Assembly: GCA_963773055.1 (NCBI GenBank)
Contig: CAVYZL010000004.1
Location: 21,274 to 85,273, forward strand
Source: PALSA-612 sp963773055
Lineage (GTDB): Bacteria > Actinomycetota > Thermoleophilia > Gaiellales > Gaiellaceae
Length of the DNA: 64,000 bases
Reading direction: 5' to 3'
Shown: positions 33,701 through 42,637 of the stretch, piece by piece
Numbering within the stretch: position 1 is the first letter of the stretch
Layout of the letters: each line of letters begins with the position of its first letter
Made by a program: the position numbers and the translations under genes
Notes under the pieces: generated by a model
What the model was told of the DNA's origin: nothing
The model's input: the letters and a program-made list of their open reading frames with translations, nothing else
The model's database searches: none

Positions 33701-35784
33701 TCGGGCTCGACCTTTACGCGGCCCTCGTCGACCCGTACGGTCCAGCGTCGGCCGAAGCACATGACGCCGGACAGACGCAGCGAGCCGACCCACGACGGCA
33801 GCTCCACCGGCGCCACGGTCTCGAGCGCGTGTCGTTGGCGCGCCGGCTGGAGACCGAGGAGCACCTGGAGCAGGAGCACCGGCGTCGCCGCAGCCCATGC
33901 CTGCGGGCGCGCGGCCGTCGGATAGGCGATCGGAAACGGGGTCTCCGTACGAGGCATGCCGGCGAAGACCTCGGGCAGCTGGTGGTCGAGATGGCCGGAC
34001 GCCTCGAGTACGCGCTGGACGATCCGCTGTGCCTCGGGCCACCGGCGATAGCGGGCGAGACCGAGCGCGATCAGGGAGTTGTCGTGAGGCCACACCGTCC
34101 CGTTGTGGTACGCGAGCGGGTTGTATGCCGCGTCGTCGGTGGACATCGTCCTCACGCCCCATCCCGACCACATCGATTCGCCCATCAGCTGATCGACGAC
34201 TGCGTCCGCACGCTCCGCCGGGACGATGCCGCTCCACAGGAGGTGGCCCATGTTCGAGCACATCGAGTCGACGCGCTGCTTGTCGCCGTCGAGCGCGAGG
34301 GCGTAGTAGCCGCCGCGCTCCTCGACCCAGTACGCGTCGTTGAATGCGCGCCGTAGCTCCTTCGCCTCGCGGTCGAGCCGATCCCCGAGCGCCCGGTCGC
34401 GCCAGACCTCTCGCGCGATCTCAGCCATGCGCTGCTTTGCGTCGAAGACGTAGCCCTGCACCTCGCACGGTGCGATCGGCGTGTGCGCGGTCCTGCCGTC
34501 GTGGAAGCGCTGCGAGTCATACGAGTCCTTCCACGACTGGTTGTCGAGCCCGCGCGGGCTTCGCTTCTCGTACTCGACGAACCCGTCCCCGTCGCGGTCG
34601 CCGTAGCGGTCGATCCATTCGAGCGCCTTGAGGGCGGGCTCCCGCAGCGTGTTGACGAGCCTCGCGTCGTCCGTCCAGCGCCAGACCTCGGAGAGGAGGA
34701 CGAGGTAGAGCGGCGTCGCGTCGACGGTGCCGTAGTAGCGCGCGAACCACGATTTCGTCGCCTTGCCGCGGCGCACCTCGTGCACGATCTTCCCCGGCTC
34801 GGCGTCGATCGCCGGGTCGTCTTCCGTCGCCTGGAGCTCGGCGAGCTCCTCGAGCGCACTGCGGGCGAGCTCCGGGCCGAGCAGCAACGTCTGGATGCCC
34901 GTGATGATCGAGTCCCGGCCGAACACCGTCATGAACCACGGCATGCCGGCCGCCGGCAGCCGGCCGCCGTTCCGGCTGCCGTTCCGGCTGCCGTTCTCCT
35001 TGCCGCGAATCCTGAGAGCGGCGAGGTCGGCCACCGACTGCGAGACGGCGTGCTCGAGGTCGTCCCATTCGGAGCGGAGCTGCGGCACGCGCAGCTGCCA
35101 GGCCGTCAGCGAGTCGCGGATGTGCTGGAGCTCCTCGCCGAACCGGTGCACCGCGAGGTCGGGATGCACTGCCTCGCCAGTCGGCGAGGGCACGATGTCG
35201 ACGACGAGCTCCCACCGCTCGCGCGGCGCGAGCTCGATCGGATAGGCGGCCCAGGCGCCGTCCACCCGGCCCGGGTCGCGCGAGAGGATCACCTGCGTCG
35301 TCGCGGGGCCCTCGGGGTCGACAAGGAGGAACTGGCGCGCCTCGGCGTCGAACTCCGGTTCCGCGAGCGCAGGCAGCGGCGGCGCATGGAGCGGGTCGCC
35401 GAACGAGAAGTCGTAGGCCTTGACGGTGAAGATGTCCGCGAAGTCGGAGCCGATCTCGAGCGCCAGCTGGAACATCACCGGCTCCGTGCCCTGGTTCTGG
35501 ACGACGATCCGGTCCTGCATCGCGTCGCCGACGAAGCGGGAGCGCGTGATCGACAAGGAGTCCTGCGGGAGCGTCTCCGTCGGCGGGTTGCGGAGGATGA
35601 AGGCGGCCGAGAAGTACTCGACCTTGTCCGACGTGAGCAGCAACGGCCGCCGCCCGTCGATCGTCAGCCGGAGCACGGAGAGGAATCGCGTGTCGTCGGC
35701 GAAGAAGCCGCTCGTGTCCTCCCCGACGTCGCCGCGCTCGTCGCAGATGCAGAACGTCGTTCCTTCGAGGATCGTCAGGGGCAC
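33697..35784 (-). CDS. Amylo-alpha-1,6-glucosidase / glycogen debranching-type protein
   Basis: A 695-residue protein. Residues 1-200 form the GDE N-terminal (bis) domain (TILEGTTFCICDERGDV, GFFADDTRFLSVLRL). Residues 250-690 form an (alpha/alpha)6 glycoside-hydrolase barrel with MPWFMTVFGRDSIITGIQ, LDNQSWKDSYDS and YHNGTVWPHDNSLIALGL. The short Asn-Gly-Ser-Arg repeat near residue 265 is a linker. It probably trims alpha-1,6 branches of glycogen or a similar glucan. It overlaps the CDF gene by ten bases and GT4 by four, within one operon. Confidence 0.85.
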   Translation of the reverse strand: MPLTILEGTTFCICDERGDVGEDTSGFFADDTRFLSVLRLTIDGRRPLLLTSDKVEYFSAAFILRNPPTETLPQDSLSITRSRFVGDAMQDRIVVQNQGTEPVMFQLALEIGSDFADIFTVKAYDFSFGDPLHAPPLPALAEPEFDAEARQFLLVDPEGPATTQVILSRDPGRVDGAWAAYPIELAPRERWELVVDIVPSPTGEAVHPDLAVHRFGEELQHIRDSLTAWQLRVPQLRSEWDDLEHAVSQSVADLAALRIRGKENGSRNGSRNGGRLPAAGMPWFMTVFGRDSIITGIQTLLLGPELARSALEELAELQATEDDPAIDAEPGKIVHEVRRGKATKSWFARYYGTVDATPLYLVLLSEVWRWTDDARLVNTLREPALKALEWIDRYGDRDGDGFVEYEKRSPRGLDNQSWKDSYDSQRFHDGRTAHTPIAPCEVQGYVFDAKQRMAEIAREVWRDRALGDRLDREAKELRRAFNDAYWVEERGGYYALALDGDKQRVDSMCSNMGHLLWSGIVPAERADAVVDQLMGESMWSGWGVRTMSTDDAAYNPLAYHNGTVWPHDNSLIALGLARYRRWPEAQRIVQRVLEASGHLDHQLPEVFAGMPRTETPFPIAYPTAARPQAWAAATPVLLLQVLLGLQPARQRHALETVAPVELPSWVGSLRLSGVMCFGRRWTVRVDEGRVKVEPE

Positions 35785-36710
35785 GGGCGCGTATTCAAGC
35801 CGTCGGCCCGGCCGAACGCGACGGTAGCCGCACCGCCTGAGCGCACGTGGTCGACCTGGAGGGTCGTATGGTCGAGCTCGAAGCGCTCGCGCAGGACGAC
35901 CTCGATCTGCCGTCGAAGCCCGTGGCAGTCGAGACCCGGCTCGACGAGCACGTGCGCAGCGAGCGCCGGAAACCCGGACGTGATCGTCCAGATGTGGAGG
36001 TCATGGATCTCGACGACGCCGTCCAGCGAGACGATCGTCCTCCCCACCTCCTCCGCCGACATGCCGGGAGGCGTCGCCTCGAGCAGGACGTTGACGGAGT
36101 CACGGAGCAGCGTCCACGAGCTGAGCAGGATCAGCACGCCGATAGCGACGCTGATCAGCGGGTCGATCGTATTCCAGCCGGTCGTGAGCACGACGATCCC
36201 GGCGACGATCACGCCGGCCGAGCCGAGCGCATCGGCGAGCACGTGGTAAAGCGCGCCGCGCATGTTGAGGCTGCGGCTGCCCCGGCGGAGGATCCACGCC
36301 GCCGCGAGGTTCACCGCGAGGCCGACGCAGCCGACGACGAGCACCCAACCTCCGGTCACGTCGGGCGGGTTGGCGAAGCGGCGCGCCGCCTCGACGAAGA
36401 TGACGATCGAGACGACGACGAGCAGGACGCCGTTCGCAAGCGCGGCAAGGATCTCGGCACGGCGATAGCCGAAGCTCCGCTCGAGCGTCACCGGACGTCC
36501 CGCGAGCCAGACGGCGACGAGGGCGAGCCCCAGCGACGCCGCATCCGAGAGCATGTGCCCGGCATCCGCGAGCACCGCGAGGGAGTCGGCAAGCAGGCCG
36601 ACGACCACCTCGACGACCATGAAGCCGCAGATCAGGACGAGCGCGATACCGAGCGCGCGGCGATCGGCAGCCCGATGGTCATGCTCGTGCGCGTGGTCGT
36701 GCCCGTGCAC
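35775..36710 (-). CDS. Cation diffusion facilitator (CzcD/ZitB-like) transporter
   Basis: A 311-residue CDF protein, a proton-coupled exporter of Zn2+ or Co2+. It has a His-rich N-terminus (HGHDHAHEHDH), then six helices with the metal-site pairs HMLSDA (helix 2) and HVLADA (helix 5), and a cytoplasmic ferredoxin-like domain ending around residue 290 (HDLHIWTITSG). It lies nine bases after the MFS gene and overlaps the debranching gene, so it belongs to the same operon. Confidence 0.92.
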   Translation of the reverse strand: MHGHDHAHEHDHRAADRRALGIALVLICGFMVVEVVVGLLADSLAVLADAGHMLSDAASLGLALVAVWLAGRPVTLERSFGYRRAEILAALANGVLLVVVSIVIFVEAARRFANPPDVTGGWVLVVGCVGLAVNLAAAWILRRGSRSLNMRGALYHVLADALGSAGVIVAGIVVLTTGWNTIDPLISVAIGVLILLSSWTLLRDSVNVLLEATPPGMSAEEVGRTIVSLDGVVEIHDLHIWTITSGFPALAAHVLVEPGLDCHGLRRQIEVVLRERFELDHTTLQVDHVRSGGAATVAFGRADGLNTRPCP

Positions 36711-36719
36711 CGTACGAGG

Positions 36720-37985
36720 CTATACCTCGTCGGTCAGCGGTCGGAGCTCCTCGAGCCTGTCGATCTCGAGCAGCGGCGGGAACAGCCGTCCCCAAAGCGC
36801 GGCGAGGACGATCGTGACGGCGCCGCCGATGACGACCGCCGGCACGGCGCCGAGCAGCGCGGCCGCGACGCCCGACTCGAACGCACCGAGCTCGTTCGAC
36901 GCCGAGATGAACACCATCTCGACCGCGTTCACCCGCCCGCGCAGCTCGTCCGGCGTGGCAAGAGCGACGGTCATGCTGCGGATGTTCATGCTGAACATGT
37001 CCGCGAATCCCGCGACGAGGAGCGCGCCGAACGAAAGCGCGAAAGACGTCGACAGCCCAAAGACGACGTTCGCGGCGCCGAAGATGGCGACGACGATCAG
37101 AAGCGTCCGGCCGGCGTTGCCGCCGATCGGCCTTCGGGCGAGCAGGATCCCGGCGAACAACGCTCCGACCGCAGGCGCGCTGCGGAGGATTCCGAGGCCG
37201 ACCGGCCCCGTGTCGAGGATGCTTTTCGCGAACAGAGGCAGCAGCGCCATCGCGCCGCCGAAGAGCACGGCGACGAGGTCCAGCGAGATCGCGCCGAGCA
37301 GCACAGGCGTGCGCTTGACCAGCCGGAGCCCGGCGAGCAGGCGCTCCTTGCCCGACTCGGTGACGTCCAGCACGCGCTCTTCGACGCGCTCGCGCATCGG
37401 GATCAGGCAGACGACGGCGATCGCGAACAGGGCGACAGCGACCGCGTAGACGAGCTCCGGCTTGAGGGCGAAGAGCAGCCCGCCGATCGCCGGGCCGGCG
37501 ATCGTCGCGCTCTGGAAGGCGATCGAGCGGTAGGCGACCGCGCTCGCGAGCAGGTCGACGGAGACGAGCGTCGGTGGCAGCGCCCGGGAAGCAGGCGAGC
37601 CGACGGCGACGGACACCCCGCTCACGAACGCCAGCAAGAGGAATGGCCAGAGCTCGTTCGCGCCCGAGACCGTGACCGCGAGCAGCAGGCCCGTGACGAC
37701 GGCGTCGAGGACGAACGACAGCGCCATCACCCGCTTGCGGCTGAACCGGTCCGCGATCTGGCCTGCGGGCAGGGCGAGCAACGGCAGCGGGATGAACTCG
37801 GCGAGGCCGATCCACGCGAGGTCGAGCGCGCTCTCGTTGATCGAGTACACCTGCCAACCGACGGCGACGACGACCATCCGGCCCGCAAAGCCTCCGGCGA
37901 GCAGCGCGGCCCAGAAGAAGGAGAAGTCGCGTTGCTGGAGGACCGGGGGCAGCCGCCGCCGCATCGTCTCAGCGTAGGCCAGCAT
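36720..37985 (-). CDS. MFS transporter (MFS_3/enterobactin-exporter-like)
   Basis: A 421-residue major-facilitator protein with 12 predicted helices. The signature loop between helices 2 and 3 is GQIADRFSRKRVMA, and a second cluster lies near FADMFSMNIRSMTVALATPDELRGRVNA, typical of the EntS-like MFS_3 family. It is the first gene of the minus-strand operon, ending nine bases before the CDF start. Substrate unknown. Confidence 0.88.
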   Translation of the reverse strand: MLAYAETMRRRLPPVLQQRDFSFFWAALLAGGFAGRMVVVAVGWQVYSINESALDLAWIGLAEFIPLPLLALPAGQIADRFSRKRVMALSFVLDAVVTGLLLAVTVSGANELWPFLLLAFVSGVSVAVGSPASRALPPTLVSVDLLASAVAYRSIAFQSATIAGPAIGGLLFALKPELVYAVAVALFAIAVVCLIPMRERVEERVLDVTESGKERLLAGLRLVKRTPVLLGAISLDLVAVLFGGAMALLPLFAKSILDTGPVGLGILRSAPAVGALFAGILLARRPIGGNAGRTLLIVVAIFGAANVVFGLSTSFALSFGALLVAGFADMFSMNIRSMTVALATPDELRGRVNAVEMVFISASNELGAFESGVAAALLGAVPAVVIGGAVTIVLAALWGRLFPPLLEIDRLEELRPLTDEV

Positions 37986-38035
37986 TTCTTGACGTGTCGT
38001 AAGTGGACGACGATGCTGAGGCCGATTGGAGAGAG

Positions 38036-38729
38036 ATGCGCCGTCTCGTCGCCATCGCAGCCGTGCTCACCGCTCTCGCGGTCGTCGAGAGCGTGGGCGC
38101 AGACAGCCGAGGCCGTAGTCGAGTCGGCGTACGACGGAGACACGGTGCGGCTCGACTCCGGGCAGCGCGTGCGCCTCCTGCAGATCGACACGCCGGAGAT
38201 CGGCTCGGGCGAGTGCTACTCGCGGGCCGCGCGCAAGGCGCTCGTCAAGCTCGTGCCGCTCGGCAGCCAGGTCACGCTCGAGGCGGACCGTGCGCTCGAC
38301 CAGGTCGACCGCTACGGCAGGCTGCTCCGCTACATCTGGCGAAACGGCACGAACGTCAATCTCGCACTCGTGCGCGAGGGCGCCGCCGCACCGTACTTCT
38401 ACGGCGGTGACCGCGGGCGCTACGCGGGACAGCTGCTCGCGGCCGCCAAGGCCGCAAAGGCCGCGCGGAGAGGGCTGTGGCAAGCCTGTCCGCACACGGT
38501 GCTCGATCCGAAGGGGCCGGTGCAGACCAGTGCAGCCCGCCCTTCCGGCACTCCGGCTCCCGGGTTCGCGCCGGGCAAGGGCTGCGACCCGTCGTACCCG
38601 ACCGTCTGCATTCCGCCGCCCCCGCCGGACCTCGACTGCAAGGACGTCCCCTACCGCGGCTTCAAGGTCGTGCCGCCCGATCCGCACGGGTTCGACGGCA
38701 ACCGAGACGGCGTCGGCTGCGAGACCTGA
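38036..38729 (+). CDS. Secreted thermonuclease-like protein with Excalibur domain, frameshifted
   Basis: The signal peptide and nuclease lie in different frames. ATG 38036 after GGAGAGAG encodes RRLVAIAAVLTALAVVES, an export signal. A one-base shift near 38085-38100 is needed to enter AEAVVESAYDGDTVRLDSG, the staphylococcal-nuclease fold. The fold keeps DGDTVRL, RLLQIDTPE, DRYGRLLRYIW and NLALVREGAA. After a proline-rich linker, the last 35 residues form an Excalibur calcium-binding motif (DFDGNRDGVGCE-like, here FDGNRDGVGCE). If the frame is restored this is a normal extracellular nuclease of about 230 residues. Confidence 0.7.
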
Positions 38730-38757
38730 CCTTCAGTAAGGCCTCCGTAATTCGTGC

Positions 38758-38772
38758 TCGAACCTCGTTCGA
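38758..38772. promoter_or_regulatory. Palindrome overlapping the lon -35, candidate operator
   Basis: TCGAAC, CTC, GTTCGA: a perfect six-base inverted repeat with a three-base spacer that overlaps the proposed -35. It resembles an SOS box (CGAAC-N4-GTTCG) but the spacer is one base short. It does not match the HspR (HAIR) or CIRCE elements. Confidence 0.4.
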
Positions 38773-38796
38773 AGGTGTCTGGTCGTTCGCTACACT
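38768..38796 (+). promoter_or_regulatory. Candidate lon promoter
   Basis: TTCGAA (38768-38773), a 17-base spacer and TACACT (38791-38796), followed by an AT-rich stretch. The leader is about 25 bases and carries GAGAGGAG before the TTG start. Confidence 0.5.
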
Positions 38797-38826
38797 TTTT
38801 GTATCTAGTTCTACGAGAGGAGCGCT

Positions 38827-41118
38827 TTGACCAAGCTACTGCTCATCCCGCTCGAAGACCTCGTCGTCTTCCCGGGCATGAACATCACGCTCGCCGTCGA
38901 CGTCGGTGACGCCGAGCAGGTAGTGCTCGTGCCGCAGCACGAGTCGGACTACGCGTCGGTGGGAACCATCGCGGACGTCGCCGAGCGCGTGCGGCTGCCC
39001 GGCGGAGCGCAGGCCGTTGCCCTCTCCGGCCTCCACCGCGGAGTGCTCGGCGCTGCCGAGACCGATCCCGCCGGCCGCCTGCTGGTCGAGGTCGAGGAGC
39101 GGCCGGACGAGGAGCTTCCCGCCGTCAAGACGCGCGAGCTCGAGGTCGAGTATCGCGCCGTCGTCGAGGAGATCCTCGAGCTTCGTGGCGCAGACGAGCG
39201 CGTCTCCGCGTTCGTGCGAGCGGTCCGCGAGCCGGGCGCGCTCGCCGACACAGCGGGCTACTCGCCGGATCTCGCCTTCGAGGAGAAGGTCGAGCTGCTC
39301 GAGCAGGTGGACGTCGTCGAGCGCCTCGAGCTGGCGGTCCGACTCCAGCGCGACCGACTCGCCGAGCTGCAGGTGCGCAAGCGAATCCGCGAGGACGTCG
39401 AATCCGGCGCGCAGAAGCAGCAGCGCGATTACTTCCTCCGCAAGCAGCTCGACTCGATCCGCAAGGAGCTCGGAGAGGACGAGGCGTCGGTCGTCGAGGA
39501 GTACCGCGAGCAGATCGCGGAGGCCGAGATGCCCGATGAGGTGCGCGAGCAGGCCGAGCGCGAGCTCGGGCGGCTCGAGCGGATGGGTGACTCGAGCGGC
39601 GAGGCGTCGATGATTCGCACGTACCTCGACTGGCTCCTGGCCGTGCCGTGGGGCAAGCGCTCGGAGGAGCGGCTCGATCCGGTCAACGCCCGGGAGGTCC
39701 TCGACGCCGACCACGCCGGCCTCGAGGACGTGAAAGACCGGATCGTCGAGTACCTCGCCGTCCGCAAGCTCCGCGAGGAGCGCGGGATCGCCGAGGACAA
39801 GCGCTCGGGGGCGATCCTGACCCTCATCGGTCCTCCCGGTACGGGCAAGACCTCCATCGGTGAGTCGATCGCGCGCTCGCTGAACCGCGAGTTCGTCCGC
39901 ATGTCGCTCGGCGGCGTCCGCGACGAGGCGGAGATCCGCGGCCACCGGCGCACGTACATCGGCGCGCTCCCTGGTCGTCTCGTTCGCGCGCTCAGGGACG
40001 CCGGGACGATGAACCCGGTGATCATGCTGGACGAGGTCGACAAGGTCGGCGCCGACTGGCGCGGCGACCCGTCGGCCGCCCTGCTCGAAGTGCTCGACCC
40101 GGCGCAGAACCACTCGTTCCGCGACCACTATCTCGACGTCGAGGTCGACCTGTCCGAGGTCGTCTTCATCGCGACCGCCAACATCGCCGACACGATCCCC
40201 GGCCCGCTGCTCGACCGGATGGAAGTGATCCACTTCGACGGCTACACGGTCGACGAGAAGGTCGCGATCGCCCGTGACTATCTCTGGCCGCGCCAGCGCG
40301 AGCGGAACGGGCTGCTCGAGGACGAGGTCGAGATCTCCGACGGCGTGCTCGAGCTCGTGGTCTCCGACTACACCCGCGAGGCGGGAGTCCGACAGCTCGA
40401 GCGCGAGCTCGGCAAGCTGCTCCGCAAGACGGCGACGAAGATCGCCGCCGGCAAGGAGTCCGCCCCCTTCGTCGTCGACGAGGCCGCCGTGGGCGACGCG
40501 CTCGGCCGGCAGCGCTTCTACCGCGAGACGGCGGAGCGCACAGCCGTGCCGGGTGTGGCAACCGGCCTCGCGGTTACGGGTACGGGCGGCGACGTCCTGT
40601 TCGTCGAGGCGACGGAGATGACGGGCAGCGAGCCACTCGTCCTCACGGGCCAGCTCGGAGACGTGATGAAGGAGTCGGCGAGGATCGCCCTGTCGTGGAT
40701 CCGCGCCCACGCGGACGAGCTCGGGCTCTCGGAAGACCGCTTCGACGGCCGGTCGTTCCACGTGCACGTCCCCGCGGGCGCGATCCCGAAGGACGGGCCG
40801 AGCGCCGGCATCACGATGACGACGGCGCTCGCGTCGCTCCTCACCGGCAGGCCGGTCAAGCACACGGTCGGCATGACGGGTGAGATCACCCTCCAGGGAC
40901 GCGTGCTGCCGATCGGCGGCCTCAAGCAGAAGGTGCTCGCGGCGCACGCCGCGGGGATCACGGACGTGATCCTTCCGGAGCGGAACCGCGCCGACCTCGA
41001 CGACGTCCCGGAGGACGTGCGCGAGGCGATCGCCTTCCACCCGGTGATGTCGATCGGAGAGGTGCTCGAGCTTGCGCTCGAGCCGGCCAACCTCGCCGAC
41101 CACCACCTCGCCGCCTAA
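38827..41118 (+). CDS. lon: ATP-dependent protease Lon
   Basis: A 763-residue Lon (La) protease. The N-terminal substrate-binding domain (LLIPLEDLVVFPGM onward) covers residues 1-190. A coiled linker follows, then the AAA+ module with Walker A GPPGTGKTS and Walker B VIMLDEVDK. The proteolytic domain has the Ser-Lys dyad in KDGPSAGITM and HTVGMTGEITLQGRVLPIGGLKQKV. It degrades misfolded and regulatory proteins in the cytoplasm. It starts at TTG with GAGAGGAG four bases upstream. It is followed three bases later by the HxlR gene. Confidence 0.96.
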   Translation: MTKLLLIPLEDLVVFPGMNITLAVDVGDAEQVVLVPQHESDYASVGTIADVAERVRLPGGAQAVALSGLHRGVLGAAETDPAGRLLVEVEERPDEELPAVKTRELEVEYRAVVEEILELRGADERVSAFVRAVREPGALADTAGYSPDLAFEEKVELLEQVDVVERLELAVRLQRDRLAELQVRKRIREDVESGAQKQQRDYFLRKQLDSIRKELGEDEASVVEEYREQIAEAEMPDEVREQAERELGRLERMGDSSGEASMIRTYLDWLLAVPWGKRSEERLDPVNAREVLDADHAGLEDVKDRIVEYLAVRKLREERGIAEDKRSGAILTLIGPPGTGKTSIGESIARSLNREFVRMSLGGVRDEAEIRGHRRTYIGALPGRLVRALRDAGTMNPVIMLDEVDKVGADWRGDPSAALLEVLDPAQNHSFRDHYLDVEVDLSEVVFIATANIADTIPGPLLDRMEVIHFDGYTVDEKVAIARDYLWPRQRERNGLLEDEVEISDGVLELVVSDYTREAGVRQLERELGKLLRKTATKIAAGKESAPFVVDEAAVGDALGRQRFYRETAERTAVPGVATGLAVTGTGGDVLFVEATEMTGSEPLVLTGQLGDVMKESARIALSWIRAHADELGLSEDRFDGRSFHVHVPAGAIPKDGPSAGITMTTALASLLTGRPVKHTVGMTGEITLQGRVLPIGGLKQKVLAAHAAGITDVILPERNRADLDDVPEDVREAIAFHPVMSIGEVLELALEPANLADHHLAA

Positions 41119-41120
41119 CG

Positions 41121-41441
41121 ATGCGCTGCCGCCGCTGCGAGCCGCTGCCCGAGGAGGTCCGGCGAGGCGCCGACCTCCTCGGGCGCCGCTACGCGCTCGC
41201 GATCGTCTACGCGTCGCGCTCCGGCGCCTCCCGCTTCAACGAGTTCCGCCAGGTGCTCGGCGCAGTGCCGCCGACGACGCTCTCCGCCCGGCTCGACGAG
41301 CTCGAGGCCGCGGGCGTGATCGAGCGGCGCGTGGTCGACTCCCGCCCGCCGCGCACCGAGTACGTGCTGACAGAAGCCGGCCAGCGGCTCTCTGCTTTGC
41401 TCGATGCCCTCGGCGCCCTCGGCGCGGCCGCCTCGCGTTAG
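41121..41441 (+). CDS. HxlR-family winged-helix regulator
   Basis: A 106-residue DNA-binding protein of the HxlR type. It has an N-terminal cysteine pair (CRRC), LLGRRYALAIVYA, the recognition region FRQVLGAVPPTTLSARLDELEAAGVI and the wing RRPPRTEYVLTEAG-like stretch. ATG lies two bases after the lon stop, so it is probably transcribed from the lon promoter. HxlR regulators sense redox, aldehyde or antibiotic stress. The target here is unknown. Confidence 0.87.
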   Translation: MRCRRCEPLPEEVRRGADLLGRRYALAIVYASRSGASRFNEFRQVLGAVPPTTLSARLDELEAAGVIERRVVDSRPPRTEYVLTEAGQRLSALLDALGALGAAASR

Positions 41442-41574
41442 CGCGCTCGATCCACGCTGATCCCTCGATCGACCGATTGACGCAGGCGCTTCCCTGTGGA
41501 ACAACACGTGATGGAGGGGGCGCGGCTCCGTGCCGGGCCTGGGCGCTTCGGCTCGCAGCGGGGCCGGAGCTGAA

Positions 41575-42080
41575 GTGGAGGTTGGGAGATCGGGGCTTCG
41601 CGCGCGCGTGTCGCGGCGACGGCGGCCATCGCAGGCCTGGTGCTTGCTGCCCCGGCGAGCGGCCGAACGACCGTGTCGGCAGAGCTCAGCAGGCTCGCAT
41701 CCGCCGCGCGTCACGCACAGATCGCGGCGCGGTGCGCGCCGACTCAGTCCGACTGGGCAGGGACGCTCGTTGCCCATCAGATCCCGCCGTACGTCGTCGC
41801 CTTCGCGTACATCGGCGATCGGACCGTGTGGCTCTCGCCCAGCGTGTGTGCAGGTGTCCCGCGAGCCGATCCCTGGGCCGTGCTCGTGTTCCTCCACGAG
41901 CTCGTGCACACGGGCGGGATACGGAACGAGCGCGTCGCAAACTGCCGTGCGCTTGCAGGTGAGAGGCGGTTCCTCCAGACCTCCCTGGGGCTGACAGCCG
42001 ATCGCGCCGAGGCGGTGTACGCGGAATCGCTCGCCCACGCGCTTGCGGAGCCGCCGCGGTACCGCCCGCTCGACTGCTGA
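41575..42080 (+). CDS. Secreted HExxH putative metallopeptidase, frameshifted in a CG repeat
   Basis: The main frame (about 41606-42080) encodes AATAAIAGLVLAAPASG, a signal-peptide core, then VFLHELVHTGGIRNE with an HExxH zinc motif and a downstream Glu. This frame has no ATG or GTG before 41640. A GTG at 41575 with GGAG five bases upstream starts another frame (MEVGRSGLRARV) that would join it if the (CG)5 tract at 41599-41608 were one CG shorter. The joined protein has an ideal signal peptide and about 165 residues. Peptidase activity is inferred from the motif only. Confidence 0.5.
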
Positions 42081-42150
42081 TCCATTCGCTCGAAGGGGGG
42101 AGTAAGCGCTCTCAAGTAGGCGCCAGTGCGCGTCGACAACACCTCCCAGA

Positions 42151-42630
42151 ATGCGACGCCTCCCGACCCTCTTCCTGACCGCTCTGTGCCTTGCCCTCAT
42201 GGCAACGGCTGCCGCGACCGCGGCGCCGAAGCCGGCTAGGGTCACGAAGGTCGAGGCAGCCTGCGCCGGCGATCTCATCAACGGCCGCGCACGCGTGACT
42301 GCGCCGGCCATGGTCTCCCTCCGGCTACTCGCCCGCCGCTCTCCGCGGGCGAAGTTCGTGCCCACGGCGAAGCTGGCATATATCCGCGCGAAGCAGGCGG
42401 GCTCGTACAAGTTTCGCTTCGACATCTCGAAGCTGCCGGCAAACGCGTATCGCGTACGCTCGAAGAGCGGCACGCAGAGCGCGCTCCTCCGCGCCTCGGC
42501 GTGCGCGCCCGGGTACCAGGTCCCGGAGGCGCCGCTGCCGCTGCTGCTGCCGCTGAGCCTGCTCCTGATGCTCGGCCTGGCGGCCGGACTCCGTCGGTAC
42601 CGGCAGCAGCCGCCGAGCGCCAACGCGTAG
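42151..42630 (+). CDS. Exported protein with PEP-CTERM-like exosortase sorting tail
   Basis: A 159-residue protein. The signal peptide spans residues 1-25 (RRLPTLFLTALCLALM, cleaved at TAAAT-AAP). A small central domain with two cysteines (EAACAGDL, ASACAPGY) follows. The C-terminus has VPEAP, a hydrophobic span and a basic end (LRRYRQ). That three-part tail is the pattern recognised by exosortases. The exosortase gene starts seven bases downstream, which makes it a likely dedicated substrate. The mature domain is not recognised. Confidence 0.65.
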   Translation: MRRLPTLFLTALCLALMATAAATAAPKPARVTKVEAACAGDLINGRARVTAPAMVSLRLLARRSPRAKFVPTAKLAYIRAKQAGSYKFRFDISKLPANAYRVRSKSGTQSALLRASACAPGYQVPEAPLPLLLPLSLLLMLGLAAGLRRYRQQPPSANA

Positions 42631-42637
42631 AGGCACC

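Noticed and set aside
34967..34990. Tandem 12-base repeats in the debranching enzyme gene as a CRISPR or VNTR
   Set aside because: Only two units, in frame, encoding a Gly-Ser-Arg-Asn linker; ordinary coding repeat.
35847..38033. Long plus-strand frame antisense to the CDF and MFS genes
   Set aside because: No motifs and very Arg/Asp-rich. Only its 3' part from about 38094 (the nuclease) is real.
38755..38775. GGTTCGAGC near lon as a tRNA T-arm
   Set aside because: No flanking tRNA stems. It is better explained as the promoter palindrome.
38836..41106. Minus-strand 756-codon frame over lon
   Set aside because: Perfectly antisense to lon with no homology; shadow.
41442..41574. TTGACG (41477) as promoter of the HExxH gene
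   Set aside because: No plausible -10 at 16-18 bases; left unannotated.
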